46,621 nt of DNA from Bacteriovoracaceae bacterium (GCA_947461145.1 CANHJD010000002.1:1-46621), one strand, 5' to 3'. Positions 1 to 8,256 are shown, counted from the first letter of the stretch. Translations and numbers: made by a program. Notes: generated from the letters alone by a model not told the origin.

Positions 1-1875
1 AGTGGTTGGTTGAGTTGAGCCAGGATCGTTTGTGAATAAGCGATAGCCACCCTTAAATCGAGCAGTATAGGAGTCAGGTCCCCCCACACTACAGTTGGCA
101 GTGTTATTACATCCATAGTAGGGCCATGCATAAGGTGTGACTCCACGATTATCATATCTATATTGAGCAGTATAGGCCATTGCATTGGAGGTTACGTTGA
201 AAGAAGCAGCAGGGTAACCACTGAGCACCATCGCACCTGGGTCAATGGCAGATGCTCTTACTCCAAGTGCCATAGAATAATTTCCTGATGCCACACTTGC
301 AGCACCAACGATAAAAGCGTTATCTCCTGCAATATTGTTTTGCCAACCGATGGCGACACTCTTATCACCTGATACAGTATTTGTTTGACCGATAGTCCCT
401 GAAGCCCAACCACTATTGACGTTGCCAGTACCAACACTGATGGCTATGTTCGAAGTCACGGTATTACCCGACCCAATAGCGGCGGAACTAGTTCCTGTGA
501 CTTTGTTATTTACACCTGACAAAATTGAGTTTGTAGCTGACGTATTGGAAGGAGTATCAACTGTAATGTTTGAGCCCCCTGCCATAAGATTTCCCCCTTT
601 AGTAATAAAGGCTCCTTGAGTAGGAGATACGTTAGGATTTGTGAAAAAGCTGTAACCATTGGCAAATCGTGAGGCAAATGAGTTGTCTGTAGCATTCACT
701 AAATAGGTACTGGTAGAGTTATCTCCCATAGTCATGGAGCCCTCTCCATTGGCCTTAGTATAACTACCAAAGCTGTTAGACCAACCACCATTTGACTCTG
801 AATAGTAACCAGTTGCCAGTGAGTTATGTCCTGAGGAAATGGTCCAAACACCGAGGGCCATACTTGCGTAGCCGAGAGCGTAGCTTGCCGTACCAAGGGC
901 CATACTGAAGCGCTCAGTGGCCACGTTACCGTATCCAATCGAGGTAGATTCACTACCACTGGCAGTGTTGGAGCGACCAATGGCAATCGCTGACATGGGT
1001 CCACCCGTACCGCCTGAGCTGGTTGTTGTTGTCGCAACAGAACCATGTCCAATAGCAAATGAAGAGATCCCACTTACATAGTTTGAATTTCCGAGAGCTC
1101 CAGAATTAGTTGAGGTGGTAGTATTTCCTGTACCCATGATAAGTGAAGGTCCATCGAAAACTGCCCCAGTCGCACCGATTCTTACGCCACCAGAAGCGTA
1201 ATAAATCCCGCTCATATCCGCAAAGTCAAGCCACTGACTACTACCAGATCCCGATGCGGCAACAGCACCTGTTGTTAAGTCGGATCCATTTACAGTGACC
1301 CGAATAGGAATTTGCTTAACAGTATATTGAACCCCACTGGCGCGGGTTCTATAACCCAGATTTTCATACCTAAGATTGAGAATCACTTCTCCGGTGCCTG
1401 GCAAGCCGGCAGTTGTGGCTGCTGAATTTTTCACGTAACTTGACAGCCACGCGCTGTCTATTTCAATTAAATTTGCAGTGGTGTAGCCACTGTTTTTGCC
1501 ACTTGTACCGGTAGAAGAATACGTACCTACCGCCCATTTTGTAGTGGTCGTAGATCCCGCTGGGTATTTGATAGCAGTAATTTGACAAGTTGCTGGAGCT
1601 GCAGCGTTGGAGTTTCCATTACAGGTGGTAAGGTCTATCCCAGTGGATCCATTGAAAGTCGCATAGGCGGCATCTTCATTGGTTAACCAAGCACGAATAT
1701 CTGAGTGAAGACTTTGGTACTCAAATTTTACTTCAGTTCCCTTGGCACTTTTTGTCATATCAGTATTTAATTTTGCCGTCATCAAGGCAATACCGCCCAT
1801 TAGTCCAGCTGCAAGCATGGCTTCAGTTAAGCCAAAGCCAGCTTCGAGATGTTTAAAAAATGGATGGGACTTCAT
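1..1875 (-). CDS. Prepilin-leader protein with YadA-like head repeats (partial, runs off left edge)
   Basis: Reading from an ATG at 1875 the frame stays open for 625 codons to the window edge, so the C terminus is missing. A Shine-Dalgarno GGAGA sits 7 nt upstream. Residues 13-18 read G-F-G-L-T-E, a type IV prepilin peptidase site (Gly before Phe, Glu at +5), followed by a hydrophobic stretch to about residue 36. From about residue 265 to 380 and again from about 440 to 560 there are repeated 13-15 residue units of the type S-x-A-I-G-x-x-N-x-A-S-G, as in trimeric YadA/Hep-Hag head domains. A second motif, roughly RFxxGYxxFTN, occurs twice, each time after a repeat block. Likely a surface or fibre protein exported through a pilin-like route; a C-terminal chaperone domain may lie beyond the edge. 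The function is inferred; the architecture is read directly. Confidence 0.8.
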   Translation of the reverse strand, partial: MKSHPFFKHLEAGFGLTEAMLAAGLMGGIALMTAKLNTDMTKSAKGTEVKFEYQSLHSDIRAWLTNEDAAYATFNGSTGIDLTTCNGNSNAAAPATCQITAIKYPAGSTTTTKWAVGTYSSTGTSGKNSGYTTANLIEIDSAWLSSYVKNSAATTAGLPGTGEVILNLRYENLGYRTRASGVQYTVKQIPIRVTVNGSDLTTGAVAASGSGSSQWLDFADMSGIYYASGGVRIGATGAVFDGPSLIMGTGNTTTSTNSGALGNSNYVSGISSFAIGHGSVATTTTSSGGTGGPMSAIAIGRSNTASGSESTSIGYGNVATERFSMALGTASYALGYASMALGVWTISSGHNSLATGYYSESNGGWSNSFGSYTKANGEGSMTMGDNSTSTYLVNATDNSFASRFANGYSFFTNPNVSPTQGAFITKGGNLMAGGSNITVDTPSNTSATNSILSGVNNKVTGTSSAAIGSGNTVTSNIAISVGTGNVNSGWASGTIGQTNTVSGDKSVAIGWQNNIAGDNAFIVGAASVASGNYSMALGVRASAIDPGAMVLSGYPAASFNVTSNAMAYTAQYRYDNRGVTPYAWPYYGCNNTANCSVGGPDSYTARFKGGYRLFTNDPGSTQPTT

Positions 1876-2071
1876 AAAAATGTCTCCGAAAAAATCTAAG
1901 TTGTTTTCCCATTATCGGCTAATTAATGACTTATAGTTCAGATAAAAGTTTTACCTAGCTGGCAGTCAATGCAAGTAATTGTTTTTACTTGAAGTGAAGA
2001 GATTTTAACCTATAAGATTGAGGATATTCAAAGATATTGGGGACAAGGAAAGTTGGCAGTCATGATTGAAA
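1876..2071. other. Intergenic region upstream of the prepilin-like gene, with a 7-bp-arm inverted repeat
   Basis: There is no gene here. At 1972-1991 there is a perfect inverted repeat, CAAGTAA then six bases then TTACTTG, which could be an operator or a weak hairpin. On the minus strand a TTGACT hexamer follows it, but no good -10 lies at normal spacing, so I do not name a promoter. Confidence 0.4.
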
Positions 2072-2095
2072 GGGCCACATGGTGTATTGTGGCCC
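2072..2095 (-). terminator. Hairpin terminator after rpsU
   Basis: Perfect 8-bp stem (GGGCCACA at 2072-2079 pairs with TGTGGCCC at 2088-2095) with an 8-nt loop, 13 bases after the rpsU stop. In the direction of rpsU transcription it is followed only by a short TTTC, so the U-tract is weak. Confidence 0.6.
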
Positions 2096-2108
2096 ATATG
2101 ATAAAAAA

Positions 2109-2354
2109 TCAGATTTTCTTTGGACCACGACCAGTTTTTGAATTGGTCTTTTTTCTGCGTTTTTCAGCGGCTTCAAGTTTCAACTTATTTTTTACTGAAG
2201 GTTTTTCATAGGCTTCACGAGAACGATACTCCTTAACAATCCCGTAAGCATCACAAAGTCTTTTAAACTTTTTTAAGGCGCGTTCAACTGCGAATCCATC
2301 AGTGATATCAATACGAATTTTGTCTTTAGGGTCTTTTTTGTTGTCGTAGGCCAT
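2109..2354 (-). CDS. rpsU: 30S ribosomal protein bS21
   Basis: An 81-residue, very basic protein with the S21 core: an early segment ending in FAVERALKKFKR, then YREAYEKPS-like sequence and a Lys/Arg-rich tail (KRRKK). It binds 16S rRNA near the anti-Shine-Dalgarno region of the small subunit and helps initiation. It is slightly longer than the roughly 71 residues of E. coli S21, by an extra acidic-basic N terminus and a KTGRGPKK tail. A GAGAGG Shine-Dalgarno precedes the ATG. It lies 91 bases downstream of the EEP-fold gene and is followed by a hairpin terminator, so it may be its own unit or read from the upstream gene. Confidence 0.95.
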   Translation of the reverse strand: MAYDNKKDPKDKIRIDITDGFAVERALKKFKRLCDAYGIVKEYRSREAYEKPSVKNKLKLEAAEKRRKKTNSKTGRGPKKI

Positions 2355-2445
2355 GTATCCTCTCAGTTAAGGTGAAATGGTTTTGAAAAATAAAAATAGC
2401 ATAATGACCGGAAAAGGCCAGAGGATTAAGGTGATGCGGTGCAAA

Positions 2446-3408
2446 TTACAGGATCTTTACAGTTGCTAAGAAGGGGTAGTGATCTGAGGGGAGAGTTGAT
2501 TTTTGCTCCATTCTTTTTGGAATAGGGATTGGGGAGCCTGCAGAGTTTTTATAACGGGGGAAGCAGCACTCAGAAGGGTCTATCAGGTGAGAGAACTTCT
2601 CAGAAATAAAGAGGTAGTCAATTTGCTGAACAAAACGATTACCGCCACGAGTGAAATAGATGTAACTAAATCGCTCTTCGTCAGGAATTTTAGCAAGATA
2701 GGCAATATCTTTTAGATCAGTTTTTTCATAAATGGATTTAAATTCCTCTTCAGTATCTTTTTCTCCTGCGTGACCATTAAAATCTCCGCCCACAAGAATA
2801 GGAACTTGATGAACGAGAAGTTTATTGTAAATTTCTAACAGCCCTTGAATTTCCAAAGATCTTTGAGTCCTTCCTTCAAAGTCTGCTTTTCTCAGATCCA
2901 GTTTTGATTTGATATGAACTAAAAGTAAAATCATCTCAATTTTTTCATCTCGAATGAGGTCTAGTCTTAAGACATCTCTTGAAAATCTTCTGTCAGATTT
3001 TGGAAGGCTAAAATCCGTATGAGAATGAATAGCTAGTTCATAGGGGAGAGTTTTTTTGATGAGATAACCTAGATCAATTCCTCTGTCTGAATTAGATGGG
3101 AGCGAGAGAGAAATGTATTCATCATTCATCACAAAGTGAGCAAAATTTGCCAGAGATTCATGACCTCCAACTTCAGTCATCATAATAATATCTGCTCCCG
3201 AATCATGAATTGTTCGGGCCAAGGAAAGACATTTTTCTTTAGACTTGTTGTTAATGAGACTTGAACTCATGAGATTCCACTTTATCTCAGTTAAGTCCTC
3301 AAGTGATGTTTGATCATATTTGTCCATAAAAAGAAACAGGTCCTGAGCATTGAGGACCATGATCTTTAATTCTTGAGGATTTTTTTTCACTATTGTTTCA
3401 GCTTCCAT
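2446..3408 (-). CDS. Endonuclease/exonuclease/phosphatase (EEP) family protein
   Basis: A 320-residue protein with the EEP metal-dependent hydrolase signature in order: N20 in VLNAQDLF, the metal-binding Glu79 in MMTEVGG, GGDFNGHAG at about residues 207-215, and the C-terminal SDHYPF with catalytic Asp-His. The family includes exonuclease III, DNase I, sphingomyelinases and inositol phosphatases; the substrate cannot be told from sequence. No signal peptide is visible, so it is probably cytoplasmic. The chosen ATG at 3408 has no clear Shine-Dalgarno, and a start at M17 (3360) is possible. It is divergent from the beta-barrel gene with 20 bases between the start codons. Confidence 0.85.
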   Translation of the reverse strand: MEAETIVKKNPQELKIMVLNAQDLFLFMDKYDQTSLEDLTEIKWNLMSSSLINNKSKEKCLSLARTIHDSGADIIMMTEVGGHESLANFAHFVMNDEYISLSLPSNSDRGIDLGYLIKKTLPYELAIHSHTDFSLPKSDRRFSRDVLRLDLIRDEKIEMILLLVHIKSKLDLRKADFEGRTQRSLEIQGLLEIYNKLLVHQVPILVGGDFNGHAGEKDTEEEFKSIYEKTDLKDIAYLAKIPDEERFSYIYFTRGGNRFVQQIDYLFISEKFSHLIDPSECCFPRYKNSAGSPIPIPKRMEQKSTLPSDHYPFLATVKIL

Positions 3409-3411
3409 ATC

Positions 3412-3428
3412 AAAGATAGAATATCTTT
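3412..3428. promoter_or_regulatory. Inverted repeat filling the gap between two divergent starts
   Basis: AAAGATA (3412-3418), three bases, then TATCTTT (3422-3428): a perfect 7-bp-arm palindrome occupying almost the whole 20-bp gap between the start codons at 3408 and 3429. It is well placed as an operator or translation-masking element for both genes. Function inferred. Confidence 0.45.
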
Positions 3429-3992
3429 ATGAACACAATCAAACAATTAGTCGTTTTAATCATCTCTCTATTTCTCTATCAATTTGTGGAAGCGGCTGAA
3501 AACAAACTGACCTTAGAACCACTCTATGGAGTAGAGACTTCTCTGGTAAGGTATCCAGAACCTGCTCGGTACGTGAATCGAGCAACTTATGGCGCAAGAA
3601 TTCTTTATGGCTCAACTCTATTATCGGGTGAGTTAGAGTATACCGAAGCCCAATCTCGAAATGATTATCCAAGTACTAATCAAAAGGTTCTCGATAAGTC
3701 TCAACGAGCAGCTGTAGGAGTTAGGAGTACCTTGGGCCTAGGCCAATTTTTAGGAGTCTACGTTCGTGCCGGCGGGCGCGCTTCACAGGGCAAATCCGAA
3801 GTAACAACTGCAGGCGTTACTGAAACTATAGAAAATCCACTAAGGGTTGATCCCTATGCGGGGGCCGGTCTGCAGATAGCTTTTGCTTCAAATCTTGCTC
3901 TTAATGCAGGTGTAACCTTAATACGTAACGATGAAAATCACTATGACTCTCAATACACTCTCGGATTAACCGCCCGTTTTGGTAAACTTTAA
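3429..3992 (+). CDS. Small outer-membrane beta-barrel protein
   Basis: A 187-residue protein with an N-terminal signal peptide (hydrophobic core LVVLIISLFLYQF, cleavage probably after VEA at about residue 22). The mature part alternates short polar and aromatic strands (for example ARILYGSTLLSGELEYTEA, FLGVYVRAGGRAS, AGAGLQIAFASNLALNAGV) and ends in a strand finishing LTARFGKL. This is the pattern of an 8-stranded OmpX/OmpW-like barrel, but I recognise no specific family. There is no clear Shine-Dalgarno. A palindrome (AAACTTTAAAGTTT, 3984-3997) spans the stop codon. Confidence 0.65.
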   Translation: MNTIKQLVVLIISLFLYQFVEAAENKLTLEPLYGVETSLVRYPEPARYVNRATYGARILYGSTLLSGELEYTEAQSRNDYPSTNQKVLDKSQRAAVGVRSTLGLGQFLGVYVRAGGRASQGKSEVTTAGVTETIENPLRVDPYAGAGLQIAFASNLALNAGVTLIRNDENHYDSQYTLGLTARFGKL

Positions 3993-4019
3993 AGTTTGAT
4001 CATCACTCACTTTCAGTCT

Positions 4020-4048
4020 TTGCACATCCGATGAATTTTTTTTAATCT
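4020..4048 (+). promoter_or_regulatory. Candidate promoter of the TRAP operon
   Basis: TTGCAC (4020-4025), 17 bases, TAATCT (4043-4048). The -35 is good (5 of 6), the -10 poor; a TAATAT at 4048-4053 is an alternative -10. It lies 30-60 bases upstream of the tatT ATG, which has an AGGAG Shine-Dalgarno. Confidence 0.3.
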
Positions 4049-4079
4049 AATATAGTTAACAACTTTTATAGGAGTTTCA

Positions 4080-4949
4080 ATGAATACATCAACAATTGTA
4101 TTTTTTTTGTGTAGCCTTTTACTTTTTTCCTGCGCAAGCCGAAATTCTGGCTGGGATAATAAAACCCAAATCGTGACTCTTACTGAGAAAGAATTAAAAA
4201 CTTTAAAAGATGAAAGCTTAAAAAATTGGAAGGGAAGAGGTGATAAAGAAGTATTACTAAAGGCCCTCTCAAATTTTCAATCCCTTCATGCGGCTCAACC
4301 AAATGATTTAGAGACTCTTGTTTATTTAACTCGTGGTTACTATCTCCTTGCCGATTGTCATTTAGAGAATATTGAAGAAAAGAAAAAATATTATGAAGTT
4401 GCTGCAAGCTTTGGTGAAAAGGCCATGGCGTTGAATGACAAATTTAAAGAAAGTGTAAAGTCTGGCAAAACAGTTGAAGAGTCTCTAGGGTTACTTACAA
4501 AAAATGAAGTGCCTGCAATTTATTGGACAGCTGCCAGTTTAGGGAAATGGGCCAAATTCACAGGAATTGCTGCTGCTCTAAAATACAAGACGACAATTAA
4601 AGCGATGATCAATACTGTTGAAAAACTTCAGCCTGATTATTTTTATGGAGCGACTTCTCGTTACTGGGGAGGATTTTATGCTATCGCGCCATCTTTTGCT
4701 GGTGGGGATATGAATAAGAGCAAGGATCAATTTGAAAAGTCATTAAAGATTGCTCCTGAATATTTGGGAACAAAGGTGTTAATGGCGGATGTTTACTTTA
4801 CTAAAGTGGGTAAGAAAAAAGAATTTGAGCAAACTCTTAAAGATGTCATTGCATCAAAGTTTGATACTCATCCAGAATTAGGACCTGAAAATTCTTTAGA
4901 GAAAAAGAAAGCACAGAAGTTGCTCGAAAAAATGGATGATCTTTTTTAA
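4080..4949 (+). CDS. TatT-type lipoprotein of a TRAP transporter
   Basis: A 289-residue lipoprotein: the signal peptide ends in a lipobox LLFSC with the lipidated Cys at residue 18. The rest is helical and matches the TatT family (TRAP-associated T component, TPR-like, first described as Tp0956 of Treponema pallidum), which forms a trimer that docks the TRAP solute receptor. A repeat-like helix pair around residues 60-90 (AAQPNDLETLVYLTRGYYLL) and a C-terminal one (QFEKSLKIAPEYLGTKVLMA) look like TPR units. It is first in a four-gene operon directly before the receptor and the two membrane subunits, which is the usual context for TatT. Recognition rests on length, lipobox, TPR-like pattern and context. 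Confidence 0.85.
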   Translation: MNTSTIVFFLCSLLLFSCASRNSGWDNKTQIVTLTEKELKTLKDESLKNWKGRGDKEVLLKALSNFQSLHAAQPNDLETLVYLTRGYYLLADCHLENIEEKKKYYEVAASFGEKAMALNDKFKESVKSGKTVEESLGLLTKNEVPAIYWTAASLGKWAKFTGIAAALKYKTTIKAMINTVEKLQPDYFYGATSRYWGGFYAIAPSFAGGDMNKSKDQFEKSLKIAPEYLGTKVLMADVYFTKVGKKKEFEQTLKDVIASKFDTHPELGPENSLEKKKAQKLLEKMDDLF

Positions 4950-4960
4950 AAGGAAACTGG

Positions 4961-5956
4961 ATGAAATATTTATTGATTTTAAATGTCCTCTTTTCCATGA
5001 ATGTTATGGCAAAAGAGCTCTCAATTAAGTTTGGAACGATTGCTCCTGCCGGAACACCTTGGTCTGACTCATTAGAAGATATTAAAACTCGAGTTGCAAA
5101 AGAAAGTAATAACCAGGCCAAAATTAAAATTTTTCTGGGTGGACAGCTCGGTGGAGAGCTTGAAATTTTGCAAAAAATTCGCCGAGGCAATATTGAGGGC
5201 GGTGGACTCACCTGTGCCGCCATGGCCAGTATTGTTCCAGAGCTTGATTTGTTAGAAGTTCCCTTTCTTTTTGAGAGCTCAGAAGAAGCGGATTATGTTT
5301 TGGATAATTACCTTTTAGAGCCTTTTACGAAACTTTTTGCCGACAAGGGATTTGTCATGGTGACTTGGGCAGAGAACGGATGGAGAAGTATTGGGCATAA
5401 GACAAAACTTGTTAAATCACCAACTGACTTGAAAGGTGTAAAAATCCGCTCACAAGAATCTAAAGTTCACTTGGCCTATTGGAAAAAAGTTCAAGCTTCT
5501 CCTGTTGCAATTGCTGTTCCTGAAGTTCTTCCAGCATTGCAAACGGGAGTCGTTGAGGCCTTTGATAATACTCCACTATTTACTCTGGCGGCAGAGTGGC
5601 AAACTGCAATTAAATTCTACACCGTTACAAATCATATCTATCAACCTGGGGCGATCATCTATTCCAAAAAGTTTTGGGATAAAATCTCTGAAAATGATAG
5701 AAAAATTTTGATGGGACCAGGAAATGCTCAGGCAGCAGGTGTCCGGTCAAGTGTCAGAAAGCTTGGATCAAGTTTGTTAGATGTTTTAAAAGAGTCGGGT
5801 GTAAACACTTACGTTTTAAATGCTTCAGAAAAAGCGGCTTATCAAAAAACCTCTGAAGGTCTTGCTGAGCAAGCCGTTAAAGATATTGGTGGTCAGGCCG
5901 CCAAGATTTACACACTTATTTTGGACGGGAAAAAAGCATTCAAGGCAAAAAAATAA
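4961..5956 (+). CDS. dctP: TRAP transporter solute-binding protein (DctP/TatP family)
   Basis: A 331-residue periplasmic receptor with a signal peptide cleaved after about residue 17 (NVMA). It has the DctP-family landmarks: the opening IKFGTIAPAGTPW, the substrate-carboxylate-binding Arg163 in GVKIRSQES, and EVLPALQTGVVEAFDN in the second lobe. Family members bind C4-dicarboxylates, keto acids, sialic acid or other organic acids; with TatT present a hydrophobic ligand has been proposed in treponemes. The substrate cannot be assigned here. It starts 11 bases after tatT and its stop overlaps the first base of the small permease gene (TAATG). Confidence 0.9.
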   Translation: MKYLLILNVLFSMNVMAKELSIKFGTIAPAGTPWSDSLEDIKTRVAKESNNQAKIKIFLGGQLGGELEILQKIRRGNIEGGGLTCAAMASIVPELDLLEVPFLFESSEEADYVLDNYLLEPFTKLFADKGFVMVTWAENGWRSIGHKTKLVKSPTDLKGVKIRSQESKVHLAYWKKVQASPVAIAVPEVLPALQTGVVEAFDNTPLFTLAAEWQTAIKFYTVTNHIYQPGAIIYSKKFWDKISENDRKILMGPGNAQAAGVRSSVRKLGSSLLDVLKESGVNTYVLNASEKAAYQKTSEGLAEQAVKDIGGQAAKIYTLILDGKKAFKAKK

Positions 5957-6441
5957 TGGGAAAGATTTTAGATAAGCTATTTAAGATTGAAAGGTTTGTG
6001 GCTTCAGTTCTAATCTTTATCCTCACTGTTTTTGTTGTGATGGATGTTGCCTCGAGAGAGATTTATCAAACTGGTATACCTTGGGCCCAAAAGGGTGCAG
6101 TTTATCTCATGATTTGGGCCGGATTTATTGGGGCTATTTTAGTGACTCATAAAGTGGAGCATCTCAGACCTGAAATTGCGGATAAAATTTGGACAGGATC
6201 CCTGAAGAAATTTTATCTTCGATTTCATAATCTACTAGTTTTTATTTTCACGAGTGCCATGACGTACTATTCGATTCTTTATGTACTTGAGTCAAAAGAG
6301 TTTGCGGATAGAAATGTCATCATTGATGTGGCTATGTGGGTCTTACAACTCATCATTCCTTATGCTTTCGCATCAATGAGTCTTCGTTATCTTTATTTTA
6401 TTTTCTTTCCACGTGAAAAAGATCCAGGAGCTGTACACTAA
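5956..6441 (+). CDS. dctQ: TRAP transporter small membrane subunit (DctQ)
   Basis: A 161-residue membrane protein with four hydrophobic segments (about residues 13-33, 45-65, 86-108 and 122-146). The conserved W at PWAQKGAVYLMIWAGFIGA is typical of DctQ. It pairs with DctM to form the Na+-driven permease in the inner membrane. Start and stop codons overlap both neighbours by one base, indicating translational coupling. Confidence 0.88.
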   Translation: MGKILDKLFKIERFVASVLIFILTVFVVMDVASREIYQTGIPWAQKGAVYLMIWAGFIGAILVTHKVEHLRPEIADKIWTGSLKKFYLRFHNLLVFIFTSAMTYYSILYVLESKEFADRNVIIDVAMWVLQLIIPYAFASMSLRYLYFIFFPREKDPGAVH

Positions 6442-7703
6442 TGACAACCGGATTATTAATTATTGGTTCGATTATTATTTCTCTTCTTTTTGGGCTTCCT
6501 CTGTTTGTCATCATGGGTGCTCTGGCAACCATCTGTTACGTCACTGTTTCTGATGAGAATATGATGGTGGTGATAGGGGATATCTTTTATGCCGCCGATA
6601 AGGAAATTCTCTTGGCGATTCCTTTATTTGTCCTAGCGGGACAAGTAATGACAAAGGGGAGCATTTCTCAGAGGCTCATAAATGTTGCGAAGTCGGCCAC
6701 GGCCGGAATTCCTGGTGGTATGGGTGTCGCATCTATCTTATCATGCGCCATTTTTGCTGCAATTTCAGGATCCTCACCTGTGACATTAATTGCGATTGGC
6801 TCTTTGATGTATCCAGCACTTCTTCAAGCTGGCTATTCAAAAAAACTTTCTATGGGTGTTTTATCTACTGGGGGAACTCTAGGGATTATCATCCCTCCAA
6901 GTATTCCAATGATTATTTTTGCTATCATGGCCGGAGTGAGTGTTGTTGATCTTTTCAAGGCCGGAATTGGACCTGGTATTGTCCTTGTTTTAGTTCTTGC
7001 TGGTTACATGCTCTATGCTTCGCCTAAATTTAATAATCTCTCTTTTAGTCCGAAGGCCTTGTTAGTAGATTTGAAAAAAGGGATTTTATCGCTTCTTATG
7101 CCACTTATTATTCTTGGTGGGATTTATACCGGATTTTTTACAGCGACCGAGTCGGCTGCTGTTGCCGTCGTGTACGCTTTTATTGTGGAGTTATTCATTC
7201 ACCGTGAAGTGAATTGGAAAAAACTCCTTCCAGTTTTTGCCGAGACAGCAGAAATGCTGGGTATGCTTTTTCTTATTCTTATCCTTGCAGTTAGTTTAAA
7301 TAAGTTTATGACTCTAGAAGAGCTACCTCAGCAGATGGTGGATTGGATGTCTGCTCAGATTTCAACTAAACTTGGCTTCCTTGTTGCGGTAAATATCCTT
7401 CTTCTCATTGTTGGATGCTTTATGGATGTAATGAGTGCCATTCTTGTTTTGGCACCCATTCTAACTCCCATGGCCATCCACTATGGGATCGACCCAATTC
7501 ATTTTGGCATTATTATGATAGTTAACCTTGAGATAGGGTATTTGACTCCACCAATTGGAATTAATCTTTTTGTGGCCTCTGGTATTTTTAAGGAGCCTCT
7601 AACAGACGTTATTAAGTCAGTCCTCCCATTTCTGGTGGTCATGATTTTGGGCCTGACGATTATTACGGCCTTCCCGCAAATTTCACTTTTCTTAGTTAAA
7701 TGA
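6441..7703 (+). CDS. dctM: TRAP transporter large permease (DctM)
   Basis: A 420-residue polytopic membrane protein of standard DctM length. Characteristic stretches include AIPLFVLAGQVM, AIFAAISGSSPVT, LGIIIPPSIPMI, FTATESAAVAVVY and a C-terminal EIGYLTPPIGINLF. The two PP-containing loops are the hairpin tips of the elevator-type transport domain. It carries the ion-coupled translocation path. Its TGA is immediately followed, with no spare base, by the stop codon of the convergent J-domain gene, and I see no hairpin terminator. Confidence 0.93.
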   Translation: MTTGLLIIGSIIISLLFGLPLFVIMGALATICYVTVSDENMMVVIGDIFYAADKEILLAIPLFVLAGQVMTKGSISQRLINVAKSATAGIPGGMGVASILSCAIFAAISGSSPVTLIAIGSLMYPALLQAGYSKKLSMGVLSTGGTLGIIIPPSIPMIIFAIMAGVSVVDLFKAGIGPGIVLVLVLAGYMLYASPKFNNLSFSPKALLVDLKKGILSLLMPLIILGGIYTGFFTATESAAVAVVYAFIVELFIHREVNWKKLLPVFAETAEMLGMLFLILILAVSLNKFMTLEELPQQMVDWMSAQISTKLGFLVAVNILLLIVGCFMDVMSAILVLAPILTPMAIHYGIDPIHFGIIMIVNLEIGYLTPPIGINLFVASGIFKEPLTDVIKSVLPFLVVMILGLTIITAFPQISLFLVK

Positions 7704-8237
7704 TTAAGAGATTTTCTTTATAAGTTCTTGATAGGCCGAATTGATTTCTTTTGTTTTCTTTTCGGCCACTTTTTTTAGATCCAAGCTGTGAGACGAAAAT
7801 TTGTCAGGATGATTTTGTTTTAAAAGTTCATGATAGCGTTTTTTTAGTTCCTTCTTCGTTATGATTTCTCCCTCTTTCAACTTAAAGAGTTCACTGGCAG
7901 ATTGGGGGGGGCGAGAAGCAGATTTTATTCTTTCTCTTTCTTCTTTTTTTCTCTCTTGTCTGATTTTTTCTTCCTGCCTTTGCTGCTCTCTCTTCTTATG
8001 TTTTTCATCCATAAGATCTTGGTAGTGTTTGAGTTTTTCTGCGGAAGATTTTGTTTCAAGTTGTGGTTCTAACTTTTTGTCTTCAGTCTTTGGACGATTT
8101 TCTTTTTGGACTTTTACGAAAAACCAGAAGGGAAGTTTGATAAAAACAATGTACCCAAGTACGAGAAACAATAAAATTGGCCCAAGTTTTTGTGCGGCAT
8201 TCGTTAAAGTGGTGATGTAGTATTGGGCCGGATCCAT
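7704..8237 (-). CDS. Membrane-anchored protein with a C-terminal J domain
   Basis: A 177-residue protein in three parts: a transmembrane segment at about residues 20-40, a highly charged Lys/Glu/Arg coiled-coil stretch at about 65-107, and a J domain at about 120-177 with the HPD triad at 143-145 (QNHPDKF) and the closing helix INSAYQELIKKI. It should recruit and stimulate DnaK (Hsp70) at the inner membrane, as DjlA-type proteins do, but the domain order is simple and DjlA's TerB-like domain is absent. It is the last gene of a minus-strand run after a 34-residue membrane peptide. Confidence 0.85.
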   Translation of the reverse strand: MDPAQYYITTLTNAAQKLGPILLFLVLGYIVFIKLPFWFFVKVQKENRPKTEDKKLEPQLETKSSAEKLKHYQDLMDEKHKKREQQRQEEKIRQERKKEERERIKSASRPPQSASELFKLKEGEIITKKELKKRYHELLKQNHPDKFSSHSLDLKKVAEKKTKEINSAYQELIKKIS

Positions 8238-8256
8238 GCCGCGAATTAGCTGTAAA

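Noticed and set aside
416-619. Plus-strand 67-codon ORF
   Set aside because: It lies wholly inside the open minus-strand reading frame of the prepilin/YadA-like protein, whose repeats give a strong coding signal. It has no ribosome site.
732-1073. Minus-strand 113-codon ORF
   Set aside because: Same strand but a different frame from the repeat protein; it is a by-product of the repeats.
4846-5223. Minus-strand 125-codon ORF
   Set aside because: It is opposite tatT and dctP, which have complete family signatures in the plus direction. Low-complexity Pro/Ser content suggests a shadow.
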